From contig NZ_LFMW01000012.1 in assembly GCF_001050345.1 (NCBI RefSeq), positions 186,001-250,000 of the forward strand: a stretch of 64,000 nt of DNA, written 5' to 3'. The notes under the pieces are model-generated. The model saw only the letters and a program-made list of their open reading frames with translations, did no database searches and was not told the origin of the DNA. Of this stretch, positions 52,928 to 61,814 are shown piece by piece (the stretch's first letter is position 1; the number at the start of each line of letters is the position of its first letter). Position numbers and translations under genes: made by a program. Source of the DNA: Pseudomonas fildesensis (GTDB lineage Bacteria; Pseudomonadota; Gammaproteobacteria; Pseudomonadales; Pseudomonadaceae).

Positions 52928-54430
52928 ATGCCCACTGCCCTCCACCGCCTCATCCTCACGGCCCTGCTGTTGCTGCCCCTGGCGGCATATGCAAACGACG
53001 CCGAAGACTTCCTGGCCGCCAACCCGTCGCAACAAGCCAAGCTGCTTCAGGACTGGGCCGCCCAGCCTGATCCTGCGCGCATCGAGTGGGTGGACGCCCT
53101 GCAACAAGGCCAACTCACGGTCAACGGTGAAACCAAAACCGTACGCCTGAACAACCGCCTGCGCGGCCTGATCGACAACGTGCAGGCCAGCCAGCAACTG
53201 CTCGCCGCCGACCCCAAGGTACGCCTGGCCGCTGCGCAAACCCTGCAGAAAAGCGCGCAACCTGCGCAACTGAAATTCCTCGACCAGCAAGTCGCCGCAG
53301 AAACCCACGAGGAGGTGCACACCGCCCTCAGCCTGGCCTTGGCCAACCTGCAACTGGTCGATACCGACCCGGTGGTACGCCTGGCCGCCGTGCGCTTGCT
53401 CGGCAGCACCGGCGACCCTCTCGCACGCACCCGCCTCGAAGCCCTGCTCGCCCCCGGCGTCGAAACCGATGCCGCCGTACACACCGCCGCCGAGACCAGC
53501 CTGGCCCAGGTCAAGCGCAAACTGCTGCTCGGCGAAATCCTCGGCCAGGCGTTCAGCGGCATGTCCCTCGGATCGATCCTGCTGCTCGCGGCCCTCGGCC
53601 TGGCAATCACCTTCGGCCTGCTCGGCGTGATCAACATGGCCCACGGCGAGATGCTGATGCTCGGTGCCTACTCGACCTATGTGGTGCAACTGATGATGCA
53701 GCGCTACGTGCCCCAGGCCATCGAGTTCTACCCGCTGATCGCGCTGCCAGTGGCGTTTTTCGTCACTGCAGTGATCGGCATGGCCCTCGAACGCACGGTG
53801 ATTCGCCACTTGTACGGCCGGCCGCTGGAAACCCTGCTCGCCACCTGGGGCATCAGCCTGATGCTGATCCAACTGGTGCGCCTGGTGTTCGGTGCGCAGA
53901 ACGTTGAAGTGTCCAACCCCGAGTGGCTGTCCGGCGGCATTCAAGTGCTGCCCAACCTGGTGCTGCCGTACAACCGCATCGCGATCATCGCCTTCGCGCT
54001 GTTCGTGGTGGTGTTGACCTGGCTGCTGTTGAACAAGACACGCCTGGGCCTCAATGTGCGCGCCGTTACCCAGAACCGCAACATGGCCGCCTGCTGCGGC
54101 GTACCCACCGGGCGCGTGGACATGCTCGCGTTTGGCCTCGGTTCCGGCATCGCCGGTCTGGGCGGCGTAGCCCTGAGCCAGATCGGCAACGTCGGCCCGG
54201 ACCTGGGCCAGAGCTACATCATTGACTCGTTCCTGGTGGTGGTGCTCGGCGGTGTCGGCCAGTTGGCCGGTAGCGTGATGGCCGCCTTCGGGTTGGGCAT
54301 CGCCAACAAGATTCTTGAACCGCAGATCGGTGCCGTGCTCGGCAAGATTCTGATCCTCGCGCTGATCATTCTGTTTATCCAGAAACGCCCGCAGGGACTC
54401 TTCGCACTGAAAGGACGGGTGATCGACTGA
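52928..54430 (+). CDS. urtB: Urea ABC transporter permease UrtB
   Basis: A 500-residue inner-membrane permease. A signal peptide (LILTALLLLPLAAYA) is followed by an extra N-terminal periplasmic region of about 180 residues with HEAT-like helix repeats (LAAAQTLQKSAQPAQLKFLD, VVRLAAVRLLGSTGDPLART). From about residue 200 comes the LivH-type permease with several spans: SLGSILLLAALGLAITFGLLGVINMAHGEMLMLGAY, ATWGISLMLIQLVRLVFG, GVGQLAGSVMAAFGLGIANK. The long N-terminus is usual for UrtB. Its stop overlaps urtC (TGATG). Confidence 0.95.
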   Translation: MPTALHRLILTALLLLPLAAYANDAEDFLAANPSQQAKLLQDWAAQPDPARIEWVDALQQGQLTVNGETKTVRLNNRLRGLIDNVQASQQLLAADPKVRLAAAQTLQKSAQPAQLKFLDQQVAAETHEEVHTALSLALANLQLVDTDPVVRLAAVRLLGSTGDPLARTRLEALLAPGVETDAAVHTAAETSLAQVKRKLLLGEILGQAFSGMSLGSILLLAALGLAITFGLLGVINMAHGEMLMLGAYSTYVVQLMMQRYVPQAIEFYPLIALPVAFFVTAVIGMALERTVIRHLYGRPLETLLATWGISLMLIQLVRLVFGAQNVEVSNPEWLSGGIQVLPNLVLPYNRIAIIAFALFVVVLTWLLLNKTRLGLNVRAVTQNRNMAACCGVPTGRVDMLAFGLGSGIAGLGGVALSQIGNVGPDLGQSYIIDSFLVVVLGGVGQLAGSVMAAFGLGIANKILEPQIGAVLGKILILALIILFIQKRPQGLFALKGRVID

Positions 54431-55509
54431 TGAACCAGCCATTGATGCTCACGGCCGCGCAAAAAGCCGGCACCAAGGTGACGATTGCGGTCGGCGTAGT
54501 GATCCTCGCCGCGCTGCTGGCGCTGCCGCTGCTGTCGTTATTGCCGCCCGACAACACCTTTCATGTCTCGGCCTACACCCTCACGCTGACGGGCAAGATC
54601 CTCTGCTACGCCATCGTCGCCCTGGCCCTGGACCTGGTGTGGGGCTATGCGGGGATGTTGTCCCTGGGCCACGGTTTGTTCTTTGCCCTCGGCGGTTATG
54701 CGATGGGCATGTACTTGATGCGCCAGGCCTGCGGCGATGAACTGCCGGCGTTCATGACGTTCCTGTCGTGGACCGAATTGCCGTGGTACTGGGTAGGCAC
54801 CGAGCACTTCCTCTGGGCCATGTGCCTGGTGGTATTGGCGCCAGGACTCTTGGCGCTGGTGTTCGGTTTCTTCGCCTTTCGCTCGCGGATCAAGGGCGTG
54901 TATTTCTCGATCATGACCCAGGCCCTGACGTTCGCCGGGATGCTGTTGTTCTTTCGCAACGAGACAGGGTTTGGCGGCAATAACGGCTTCACCAATTTCC
55001 GCAGCATCCTGGGCTTCGGGATTACCGAACCGGGCACGCGGGCGGTGCTGTTTTTTGCCACGGTGGTGTTGCTGGTGACAAGTTTGTACATCGGCTGGCG
55101 CCTGGCGCAGAGCAAGTTCGGCCGCGTGTTGACGGCACTGCGCGACGCCGAGAACCGCCTGATGTTCTGCGGCTACGACCCGCGCGGCTTCAAGCTGTTC
55201 GTGTGGGTGTTAAGCGCCGTGCTGTGCGGTTTGGCGGGAGCGTTGTATGTGCCGCAAGTGGGCATCATCAACCCCAGCGAAATGTCGCCCACCAACTCCA
55301 TCGAAGCCGCTGTGTGGGTCGCCTTGGGCGGGCGCGGCACCTTGATCGGCCCGCTGCTGGGCGCCGGCGTGGTCAACGGCATGAAGAGCTGGTTCACCGT
55401 GGCGTTCCCGGAATACTGGCTGTTCTTCCTGGGGGCGTTGTTCATCATCGTCACCTTGTATTTACCCAAGGGCGTGATCGGCCTGTTGAAGAAACGGGGT
55501 GAGCAATGA
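54430..55509 (+). CDS. urtC: Urea ABC transporter permease UrtC
   Basis: A 359-residue LivM-type permease: ALALDLVWGYAGMLSLGHGLFFALGGYAMGMYLMRQ, FRSRIKGVYFSIMTQALTF, NGFTNF, then LRDAENRLMFCGYDPRGFKLFVWVLSA and EAAVWVALGGRGTLIGPLLG. Pairs with UrtB to form the membrane channel. It overlaps urtB and urtD at both ends (TGATG and ATGA). Confidence 0.95.
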   Translation: MNQPLMLTAAQKAGTKVTIAVGVVILAALLALPLLSLLPPDNTFHVSAYTLTLTGKILCYAIVALALDLVWGYAGMLSLGHGLFFALGGYAMGMYLMRQACGDELPAFMTFLSWTELPWYWVGTEHFLWAMCLVVLAPGLLALVFGFFAFRSRIKGVYFSIMTQALTFAGMLLFFRNETGFGGNNGFTNFRSILGFGITEPGTRAVLFFATVVLLVTSLYIGWRLAQSKFGRVLTALRDAENRLMFCGYDPRGFKLFVWVLSAVLCGLAGALYVPQVGIINPSEMSPTNSIEAAVWVALGGRGTLIGPLLGAGVVNGMKSWFTVAFPEYWLFFLGALFIIVTLYLPKGVIGLLKKRGEQ

Positions 55510-56366
55510 GAGTGACAGCGACGGCGGAATTTATGCTTGAACCTATTCTCGAACCGAACAAAGACGCGGGCAGCAGCCGCGATGCCATCGGCATCGGCCA
55601 GGCCGCCGGCAAGGGCCTGAACACCCGCCACGGCACCATCCTGACCCTGGAAGATATCAGCGTCAGCTTCGACGGTTTCAAGGCGCTCAACGACCTCAAC
55701 CTGTACATCGGCGTCGGCGAACTGCGCTGCATCATCGGCCCCAATGGCGCGGGCAAAACCACGCTGATGGACGTGATCACCGGCAAGACCCGACCCAGCC
55801 ACGGCAATGCCTGGTTTGGCGAAACCCTCGACCTGACAGGCATGAGCGAAGTGCAGATCGCCCAGGCCGGCATCGGGCGCAAGTTTCAGAAACCGACGGT
55901 GTTCGAGCCCCTCAGCGTGTTCGAAAACCTGGAGCTGGCGCAGAAGACCGACAAGTCGGTATGGGCCAGCCTGCGCGCACGCCTGAGCGGCGAGCAAAAA
56001 GACCGCATCTTTGAGGTGCTCGACACCATTCGCCTCACCGCCTCGGTGCATCGCCCGGCGGGCTTGCTGTCTCACGGGCAGAAGCAGTTCCTGGAAATCG
56101 GCATGTTGCTGATGCAAGACCCGCAACTGTTGCTGCTGGACGAACCGGTGGCTGGCATGACCGACGCCGAAACCGAATTCACCGCCGAGCTGTTCAAACG
56201 CCTGGCGGGCAAGCACTCACTGATGGTGGTGGAGCATGACATGGGGTTTGTCGGCTCGATTGCCGACCACGTGACTGTGTTGCACCAAGGCAGCGTGCTG
56301 GCCGAAGGGTCGCTGGAGCAGGTGCAGGAAAACGAGCGGGTTATCGAGGTTTACCTCGGTCGCTGA
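55506..56366 (+). CDS. urtD: Urea ABC transporter ATP-binding protein UrtD
   Basis: A 286-residue LivG-type ATPase with an N-terminal tail of about 40 residues. Walker A is GPNGAGKTTL, the signature is LSHGQKQFLEIG, Walker B LLLLDEPVAGM, and the switch His is in VVEHDMGFV. The end has VLAEGSLEQVQENERVIEVYLGR. The start overlaps urtC (ATGA). The other ATPase, UrtE, follows a REP element. Confidence 0.95.
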   Translation: MRVTATAEFMLEPILEPNKDAGSSRDAIGIGQAAGKGLNTRHGTILTLEDISVSFDGFKALNDLNLYIGVGELRCIIGPNGAGKTTLMDVITGKTRPSHGNAWFGETLDLTGMSEVQIAQAGIGRKFQKPTVFEPLSVFENLELAQKTDKSVWASLRARLSGEQKDRIFEVLDTIRLTASVHRPAGLLSHGQKQFLEIGMLLMQDPQLLLLDEPVAGMTDAETEFTAELFKRLAGKHSLMVVEHDMGFVGSIADHVTVLHQGSVLAEGSLEQVQENERVIEVYLGR

Positions 56367-56371
56367 AAGCT

Positions 56372-56505
56372 GATCGTTCCCACGCTCTGCGTGGGAATGC
56401 CGCCGGGGACGCTCCGCGTTCCGCTGTCGATGCAGCGCTCAAGTCCTGCGCAAGGGTGACGCGGAGCGTCACGGGATGCATTCCCACGCAGAGCGTGGGA
56501 AAGAT
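56372..56505. repeat. REP palindrome array (GTTCCCACGC family)
   Basis: GATCGTTCCCACGCTCTGCG to CCACGCAGAGCGTGGGAAAGATC, with GGACGCTCCGCGTTCC and GTGACGCGGAGCGTCAC inside. It lies between urtD and urtE. Confidence 0.85.
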
Positions 56506-56549
56506 CAATCGGCCAGCTTGCGACTTGAAGCCCAACTAACGGAGTTCAA

Positions 56550-57248
56550 ATGCTACAAGTACAACACCTTCACCAATACTACGGCGGTAGCCACATCCTG
56601 CGCGGGCTGTGCTTTGACGTGAAAATCGGCGAAGTCACCTGCCTGCTCGGCCGTAACGGCGTGGGCAAGACCACCTTGCTCAAGTGCCTGATGGGCCTGC
56701 TGCCGACCAAGGAAGGCGCGGTGAACTGGGAGGGCAAGGCCATCACTGGCTTCAAGCCGCACCAGCGCGTGCACGCCGGGATCGCCTACGTGCCCCAGGG
56801 CCGGGAGATTTTCGGCCGACTGACGGTGGAAGAGAACCTGCTGATGGGACTGTCGCGTTTCCCAGGCTCCGAAGCCAAGGAAGTGCCGGCATTCATCTAC
56901 GAACTGTTCCCGGTGCTGCTGCAAATGAAACATCGGCGTGGCGGCGATTTGTCCGGCGGCCAGCAACAGCAGTTGGCGATTGGCCGGGCCCTGGCCAGCC
57001 GCCCGCGCCTGTTGATCCTCGATGAGCCCACCGAAGGCATCCAGCCGTCGGTGATCAAGGAGATCGGCGCGGTGATCAAGAAGCTCGCGGCACGCGGCGA
57101 TATGGCGATCCTGCTGGTGGAGCAGTTTTATGACTTCGCCGCCGAACTGGCCGACCAGTACCTGGTGATGTCACGGGGCGAAATCGTCCAGCAGGGCCGT
57201 GGCGAAAATATGGAAAGCGAGGGTGTGCGTGGCTTGGTTTCTATATAA
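56550..57248 (+). CDS. urtE: Urea ABC transporter ATP-binding protein UrtE
   Basis: A 232-residue LivF-type ATPase: MLQVQHLHQYYGGSHILRGL, Walker A GRNGVGKTTL, QGREIFGRLTVEENLLMGL, signature LSGGQQQQLAIGRAL, Walker B LLILDEPTEGIQPSVI and VEQFYDFA for the switch. GGAG precedes the ATG. It forms the ATPase pair with UrtD. Confidence 0.95.
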   Translation: MLQVQHLHQYYGGSHILRGLCFDVKIGEVTCLLGRNGVGKTTLLKCLMGLLPTKEGAVNWEGKAITGFKPHQRVHAGIAYVPQGREIFGRLTVEENLLMGLSRFPGSEAKEVPAFIYELFPVLLQMKHRRGGDLSGGQQQQLAIGRALASRPRLLILDEPTEGIQPSVIKEIGAVIKKLAARGDMAILLVEQFYDFAAELADQYLVMSRGEIVQQGRGENMESEGVRGLVSI

Positions 57249-57291
57249 GTTACGCTCTAATCTGTAGCGTCCTAACGATAAGCACTTAACC

Positions 57292-58131
57292 ATGAACCAG
57301 CCCGTTTCCCCTGCCCTGTTCACCCCCAGCTGGCACGCCGCGCTGGAACTCGGCTACGCGCGTTTCGACGACACCACGCGCCCGGTGATGCGCCGCCATG
57401 TGGGCCCGCTACGCGTGCAAAAACACCTGTACGCCGAAGGCCCCGAGGTGTGCCAGCACATCATCGTGCACCCGCCCGGCGGGATTGCCGGCGGCGACCG
57501 CCTGAACATCTGCGCCCACGTTGCCGAAGGCGCCTGGGCGCAATTGACTAGCCCTGGCGCGGCCAAGTGGTACCGCGCCAGCGGCCCGGCGTTTCAGCAG
57601 CTCGAATTGACCGTGGAAGCCGGCGCGACGCTGGAATGGCTGCCCCAGGAAACCATCGTATTCAGTGCCGCCCAGGCCGAACTCACCACACGCATCGACC
57701 TGCACGGCGATGCCCGGTTGTTCTACTGGGACGTGATCGCCCTCGGACGCCCAGCGAGTGGCGAGCGTTTCGACCTGGGGCACTTTCAATCACACCTGGA
57801 TATCCGCCGCGACGGCCAGTTGCTCTGGCATGAACGCCAGCGCATTGTGGGCGCCGACGGTTTACTCGACTCGCCCATCGGGCTGGATGGGCAACCGGTG
57901 TTCGCAACCCTGCTGCTGACCGGCGACGTCGCCCCTGAATTGCTTGAACAGTGCCGCGCCCTGCCCAACGCCGTGCGCGGCGACCTGACACAACTGCCCG
58001 GCTTGCTGGTAGCTCGTTGCCTGGCCAGTGAAGCGCTGCTGGCGCGGGGATGGTTGATTGATTTATGGAAATTGTTACGCCCTGCAGTGCTTGGTCGAGA
58101 AGCCGTTGCACCACGAATCTGGAGCACATGA
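57292..58131 (+). CDS. ureD: Urease accessory protein UreD
   Basis: A 279-residue accessory protein: WHAALELGYARFDDTTRPVMRRHVGPLRVQKHLYAEGPEVCQHIIVHPPGGIAGGDRL, then LEWLPQETIVFSAAQAE and FYWDVIALGRPASGE. UreD docks on the urease trimer and with UreF and UreG delivers nickel. The first gene of the urease part, 43 bp after urtE. Length is normal. UreE, UreF and UreG are not in the window. Confidence 0.95.
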   Translation: MNQPVSPALFTPSWHAALELGYARFDDTTRPVMRRHVGPLRVQKHLYAEGPEVCQHIIVHPPGGIAGGDRLNICAHVAEGAWAQLTSPGAAKWYRASGPAFQQLELTVEAGATLEWLPQETIVFSAAQAELTTRIDLHGDARLFYWDVIALGRPASGERFDLGHFQSHLDIRRDGQLLWHERQRIVGADGLLDSPIGLDGQPVFATLLLTGDVAPELLEQCRALPNAVRGDLTQLPGLLVARCLASEALLARGWLIDLWKLLRPAVLGREAVAPRIWST

Positions 58132-58140
58132 AGATCAACA

Positions 58141-58172
58141 ATGTGGGAGGGGGCTTGCCCCCTCCCACACTT
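58141..58172. repeat. Single REP palindrome
   Basis: GTGGGAGGGGGCTTGCCCCCTCCCAC, a near-perfect 26-bp palindrome between ureD and ureA; the same family as at 40284. Confidence 0.85.
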
Positions 58173-58216
58173 GATCTCCTTTGTATTTACGAATGTATTT
58201 CACCACGGACTGAACC

Positions 58217-58519
58217 ATGGACCTGACCCCACGGGAAAAAGACAAACTGCTGATCTTCACCGCCGGCCTTGTCGCCGAGCGCCGCCTGGCGCGCGGTGTG
58301 AAGCTCAACTACCCGGAAACCATCGCCTATATTTCCGCAGCGCTGATGGAAGGCGCGCGCGACGGCCGCACCGTGGCCGACCTGATGCATTTCGGCACCA
58401 CCCTGCTCAACCGTGAACAGGTGATGGAAGGTATCCCGGAAATGATCCCGGATATCCAGGTGGAAGCCACCTTTCCCGACGGCACCAAACTGGTCACCGT
58501 CCACCAGCCCATCGCCTGA
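58217..58519 (+). CDS. ureA: Urease subunit gamma
   Basis: A 100-residue structural subunit: MDLTPREKDKLLIFTAGLVAERRLARGVKLNYPE, then ISAALMEGARDGRTVADLM and QVMEGIPEMIPDIQVEATFPDGTKLVTVH. All parts of the standard gamma subunit are present. Assembles with UreB and UreC. Followed after nine bases by a GNAT gene. Confidence 0.97.
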   Translation: MDLTPREKDKLLIFTAGLVAERRLARGVKLNYPETIAYISAALMEGARDGRTVADLMHFGTTLLNREQVMEGIPEMIPDIQVEATFPDGTKLVTVHQPIA

Positions 58520-58528
58520 GGCCCGGCC

Positions 58529-59041
58529 ATGATTCGTGATGCAACCGAGCACGACCTGCCGCACATCCGTGACATCTACAACGATGCGGTACTCAACACC
58601 ACGGCAATCTGGAACGAACAACCGGTGGACCTGGGCAACCGCCAGGCCTGGTTCAACGCGCGCCAGGCCCAGGCCTATCCGATCCTGGTCGCCATCGAGA
58701 ACGATGAAGTCATCGGCTACGCCTCGTTCGGCGACTGGCGTCCTTTTGAAGGCTTTCGCTACAGCGTTGAGCACTCGGTGTACGTGCGCAACGACCAACG
58801 CGGCAAAGGCCTCGGCCCGCGCCTGATGCAAGCGCTGATTGAACGCGCCAAAACGTGTGGCAAACACGTGATGGTCGCCGCCATCGAAAGCGGCAACCAG
58901 GCCTCGATCCGCCTGCATGAACGCCTGGGTTTCATCACCACCGGGCAGATGTCGCAGGTGGGCATCAAGTTCGGCAGTTGGCTGGACCTGACCTTTATGC
59001 AACTGACGTTGAATCCGGGCGCAGAACCGCCCAAGGAGTGA
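58529..59041 (+). CDS. GNAT N-acetyltransferase, phosphinothricin/YncA type
   Basis: A 170-residue acetyltransferase of the Pat/YncA branch: MIRDATEHDLPHIRDIYNDAVLNTTAIWNE, GYASFGDWRPFEGFRYSVEHSVYVRNDQRGKGLGPRLMQALIERA (acetyl-CoA motif RGKGLG), and VAAIESGNQASIRLHERLGF. Family members acetylate phosphinothricin, methionine sulfoximine/sulfone or related amino acids. It lies inside the urease operon between ureA and ureB, where Pseudomonas commonly has such a gene. Confidence 0.9.
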   Translation: MIRDATEHDLPHIRDIYNDAVLNTTAIWNEQPVDLGNRQAWFNARQAQAYPILVAIENDEVIGYASFGDWRPFEGFRYSVEHSVYVRNDQRGKGLGPRLMQALIERAKTCGKHVMVAAIESGNQASIRLHERLGFITTGQMSQVGIKFGSWLDLTFMQLTLNPGAEPPKE

Positions 59042-59046
59042 GATTG

Positions 59047-59580
59047 ATGAACGCCGCTCAACTGCGTCGAGTCAATGCTGAAAGTTTTGCCCATTACCGC
59101 CTGGGCCTGATTGAGCTGTTGCTGGACGCGGTCAGGCACGGCGCCTCGGTCGGTTTCATGGCCGACTTCGATGAGACCCAGGCCCGCACCTATTTGAGCG
59201 GCGTGCAGGCGAGTATCGAAGACGCCAGCCTGCTGCTGTGGGTAGTGGTGCGCAACGAACAGGTGATCGCCAGCGTGCAATTGGCGCTGTGCCAGAAAGC
59301 CAACGGCCTGAACCGCGCCGAAGTGCAAAAGCTGCTGGTGCACAGCAACGCGCGCCGCCATGGCCTCGGCCAGCAGTTAATGAGCACCCTGGAACTCGCC
59401 GCGCGCCAGCACAAGCGCGGCCTGCTGTACCTGGACACCGAAGCCGGCTCCAGCGCCGAAGCCTTCTACCAGTCGCTGCGCTACACCAAGATCGGTGAAC
59501 TGCCCGATTACTGCCAAAGCCCGGACGGGCGCTACAGCCCGACCGCCATCTACTTCAAGACCCTGGGGCAACCTGCATGA
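59047..59580 (+). CDS. GNAT N-acetyltransferase, second copy in urease operon
   Basis: A 177-residue acetyltransferase: MNAAQLRRVNAESFAHYRLGLIELLLDAVRHGASVGF, VQKLLVHSNARRHGLGQQLMSTLELAARQ (acetyl-CoA-binding pattern RRHGLG) and LLYLDTEAGSSAEAFYQSLRYTKIGELPDY. The substrate is unknown. ATG 59047 is chosen because the earlier frame overlaps the preceding gene. Its stop overlaps ureB (ATGA), so it is coupled to urease. It is not close to the first GNAT and is not a recent tandem copy. Confidence 0.87.
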   Translation: MNAAQLRRVNAESFAHYRLGLIELLLDAVRHGASVGFMADFDETQARTYLSGVQASIEDASLLLWVVVRNEQVIASVQLALCQKANGLNRAEVQKLLVHSNARRHGLGQQLMSTLELAARQHKRGLLYLDTEAGSSAEAFYQSLRYTKIGELPDYCQSPDGRYSPTAIYFKTLGQPA

Positions 59581-59885
59581 TTCCTGGTGAATTTCAGATC
59601 CAGCCTGGCGAGATCGAACTCAACGTTGGCCGCCGCACCGTCACGTTGAGCGTGGCCAACAGCGGCGACCGGCCGATTCAGGTCGGCTCGCACTACCACT
59701 TTTTCGAGACCAATGACGCGCTGACGTTTGACCGTGCATTGAGCCGCGGCATGCGCCTGAATATTCCGGCGGGCACGGCGGTGCGGTTTGAGCCGGGGCA
59801 GAGTCGTGAGGTGGAATTGGTCGACTTGAGCGGCAAGCGCCGGGTGTTCGGCTTTGCCGGGCGGATCATGGGCAATCTCGACTGA
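59577..59885 (+). CDS. ureB: Urease subunit beta
   Basis: A 102-residue subunit: MIPGEFQIQPGEIELNVGRRTVTLSVANSGDRPIQVGSHYHFFETN, then LSRGMRLNIPAGTAVRFEPGQSREVELVDLSGKRRVFGFAGRIMG. Complete and standard. The start overlaps the second GNAT's stop. Confidence 0.97.
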   Translation: MIPGEFQIQPGEIELNVGRRTVTLSVANSGDRPIQVGSHYHFFETNDALTFDRALSRGMRLNIPAGTAVRFEPGQSREVELVDLSGKRRVFGFAGRIMGNLD

Positions 59886-59886
59886 C

Positions 59887-60019
59887 CTGTGGCGAGGGCG
59901 CTTGCTCCCGTTCGGGTGCGCAGCACCCGCAGATGAGCTGACTCAATCCGTCTGACCCACCCCCAGTGTATGGCCTTGGGGCCGCTACGCAGCCCAACGG
60001 GAGCAAGCTCCCTCGCCAC
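59887..60019. repeat. REPIN between ureB and ureC
   Basis: TGTGGCGAGGGCGCTTGCTC at the left and GGGAGCAAGCTCCCTCGCCACA at the right, with TGCGCAGCACCCG and CTACGCAGCCC inside. It separates two genes that make one enzyme. Confidence 0.85.
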
Positions 60020-60040
60020 AACGATCGAGGACAACGTTTA

Positions 60041-61741
60041 ATGAAAATTTCCAAACAAGCCTACGCCGACATGTACGGCCCCACCGTCGGTGACAAGGTG
60101 CGCCTGGCCGACACCGAGTTGTTCGTCGAAGTGGAGCAGGACTTCACCGTCTACGGCGAAGAAGTGAAATTCGGCGGCGGCAAGGTGATCCGCGATGGCC
60201 AGGGCCAGAGCCAATTGCTCGCCCATGAGGTCGTGGACACCCTGATCACCAACGCACTGATCATCGACCACTGGGGCATCGTCAAGGCCGACGTCGGCTT
60301 GAAGAACGGCCGCATTCATGCGATCGGCAAGGCCGGCAACCCGGATATCCAGCCGGGTGTGACCATGGCCATCGGCGCCAGCACCGAAGTGATCGCCGGT
60401 GAAGGCATGATCCTCACCGCCGGCGGCATCGACTCCCATGTGCATTTCATCTGCCCGCAGCAGATCGAAGAAGCGCTGACCAGCGGCGTCACCACCATGA
60501 TCGGCGGCGGCACCGGGCCGGCTACCGGCACCAACGCGACCACCTGTACTTCGGGCCCGTGGCACCTGGCGCGCATGCTGCAAGCCAGTGACTCGTTCCC
60601 GATGAACATCGGTTTTACCGGCAAGGGCAACGCGAGTTTGCCGGAGCCGTTAATCGAACAGGTCAAGGCCGGCGCGATTGGTTTGAAGCTGCATGAAGAC
60701 TGGGGTACCACACCGGCCAGTATCGACAACTGCCTGAGCGTCGCCGACCAATACGACGTGCAAGTGGCGATCCACAGCGACACCCTCAACGAATCCGGCT
60801 TCGTCGAAACCACCCTCGCCGCGCTCAAGGGTCGCACCATTCACACCTACCACACCGAGGGTGCCGGGGGCGGTCACGCGCCGGACATCATCAAGGCCTG
60901 TGGCTTCCCCAACGTACTGCCCAGCTCCACCAACCCAACGCGGCCGTTCACCCGCAACACCATCGACGAGCACCTGGACATGTTGATGGTCTGCCATCAC
61001 CTGGACCCGAGCATTGCCGAAGATGTGGCCTTCGCTGAAAGCCGCATCCGCCGCGAGACCATCGCTGCCGAAGACATCCTGCACGACCTCGGCGCCTTCT
61101 CGATGATCAGCTCCGACAGCCAGGCCATGGGCCGCGTTGGCGAAGTGATCACGCGCACCTGGCAGACCGCCGACAAAATGAAAAAACAGCGCGGCGCCCT
61201 GCCGGGTGACGGCCCCGGCAACGACAATTTCCGCGCCAAGCGCTACATCGCCAAGTACACGATCAACCCGGCGATCACCCACGGTATCAGCCATATCGTC
61301 GGTTCGATCGAAGTGGGCAAGTGGGCCGACCTGGTGCTGTGGCGCCCGGCATTCTTCGGCATCAAACCGACCCTGATTCTCAAGGGCGGCGCGATTGCCT
61401 CAAGCCTGATGGGCGACGCCAACGCGTCTATTCCCACACCGCAGCCGGTGCACTACCGCCCCATGTTCGCCAGCTTCGGCAGCTCGCTGCACGCCACCAG
61501 CCTGACGTTTATCAGCCAGGCCGCGCAGGATGCCGGACTGCCCGCGGCCCTGGGTTTGAAAAAGCAGATTGCTGTGGTCAAGGGTTGCCGCAACGTGCAG
61601 AAAACCGACCTGATCCACAACGATTACCTGCCGGATATCGAGGTTGATCCGCAGACTTACCAGGTCAAGGCCGACGGCGTGCTGCTGTGGTGCGAACCGG
61701 CCGATGTGCTGCCCATGGCCCAGCGCTACTTTTTGTTCTGA
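60041..61741 (+). CDS. ureC: Urease subunit alpha (catalytic)
   Basis: A 566-residue nickel amidohydrolase. ATG 60041 follows GAGGAC and gives the standard MKISKQAYADMYGPTVGDKVRL; the longer frame upstream is REP sequence. Active-site parts: Ni-binding HVHFICPQQ, the carbamylated Lys in GAIGLKLHEDWGTTP, HSDTLNESGF, HTYHTEGAGGGHAPD, the mobile-flap Cys/His in MLMVCHHLDPSIAEDVAFAESRIR and SSDSQAMGR. Hydrolyses urea to ammonia and carbamate. Complete. Confidence 0.98.
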   Translation: MKISKQAYADMYGPTVGDKVRLADTELFVEVEQDFTVYGEEVKFGGGKVIRDGQGQSQLLAHEVVDTLITNALIIDHWGIVKADVGLKNGRIHAIGKAGNPDIQPGVTMAIGASTEVIAGEGMILTAGGIDSHVHFICPQQIEEALTSGVTTMIGGGTGPATGTNATTCTSGPWHLARMLQASDSFPMNIGFTGKGNASLPEPLIEQVKAGAIGLKLHEDWGTTPASIDNCLSVADQYDVQVAIHSDTLNESGFVETTLAALKGRTIHTYHTEGAGGGHAPDIIKACGFPNVLPSSTNPTRPFTRNTIDEHLDMLMVCHHLDPSIAEDVAFAESRIRRETIAAEDILHDLGAFSMISSDSQAMGRVGEVITRTWQTADKMKKQRGALPGDGPGNDNFRAKRYIAKYTINPAITHGISHIVGSIEVGKWADLVLWRPAFFGIKPTLILKGGAIASSLMGDANASIPTPQPVHYRPMFASFGSSLHATSLTFISQAAQDAGLPAALGLKKQIAVVKGCRNVQKTDLIHNDYLPDIEVDPQTYQVKADGVLLWCEPADVLPMAQRYFLF

Positions 61742-61750
61742 CGAAGACGA

Positions 61751-61785
61751 TTCAGCCCCGAAGACTGTTCGTCTTCGGGGCTGAA
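61751..61785 (+). terminator. Strong hairpin after ureC
   Basis: A perfect 15-bp stem, TTCAGCCCCGAAGAC (61751-61765) with GTCTTCGGGGCTGAA (61771-61785), nine bases past the ureC stop. There is no T-run after it, so it may protect the mRNA end or stop transcription weakly. Confidence 0.65.
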
Positions 61786-61814
61786 TGCAGCGGCTGATCA
61801 AATGGCCACAGGCC

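Noticed and set aside
52928..53530. UrtB as a fusion or misassembled gene because of its long N-terminus
   Set aside because: A signal peptide plus a HEAT-like periplasmic region before the permease is normal for UrtB in this genus.
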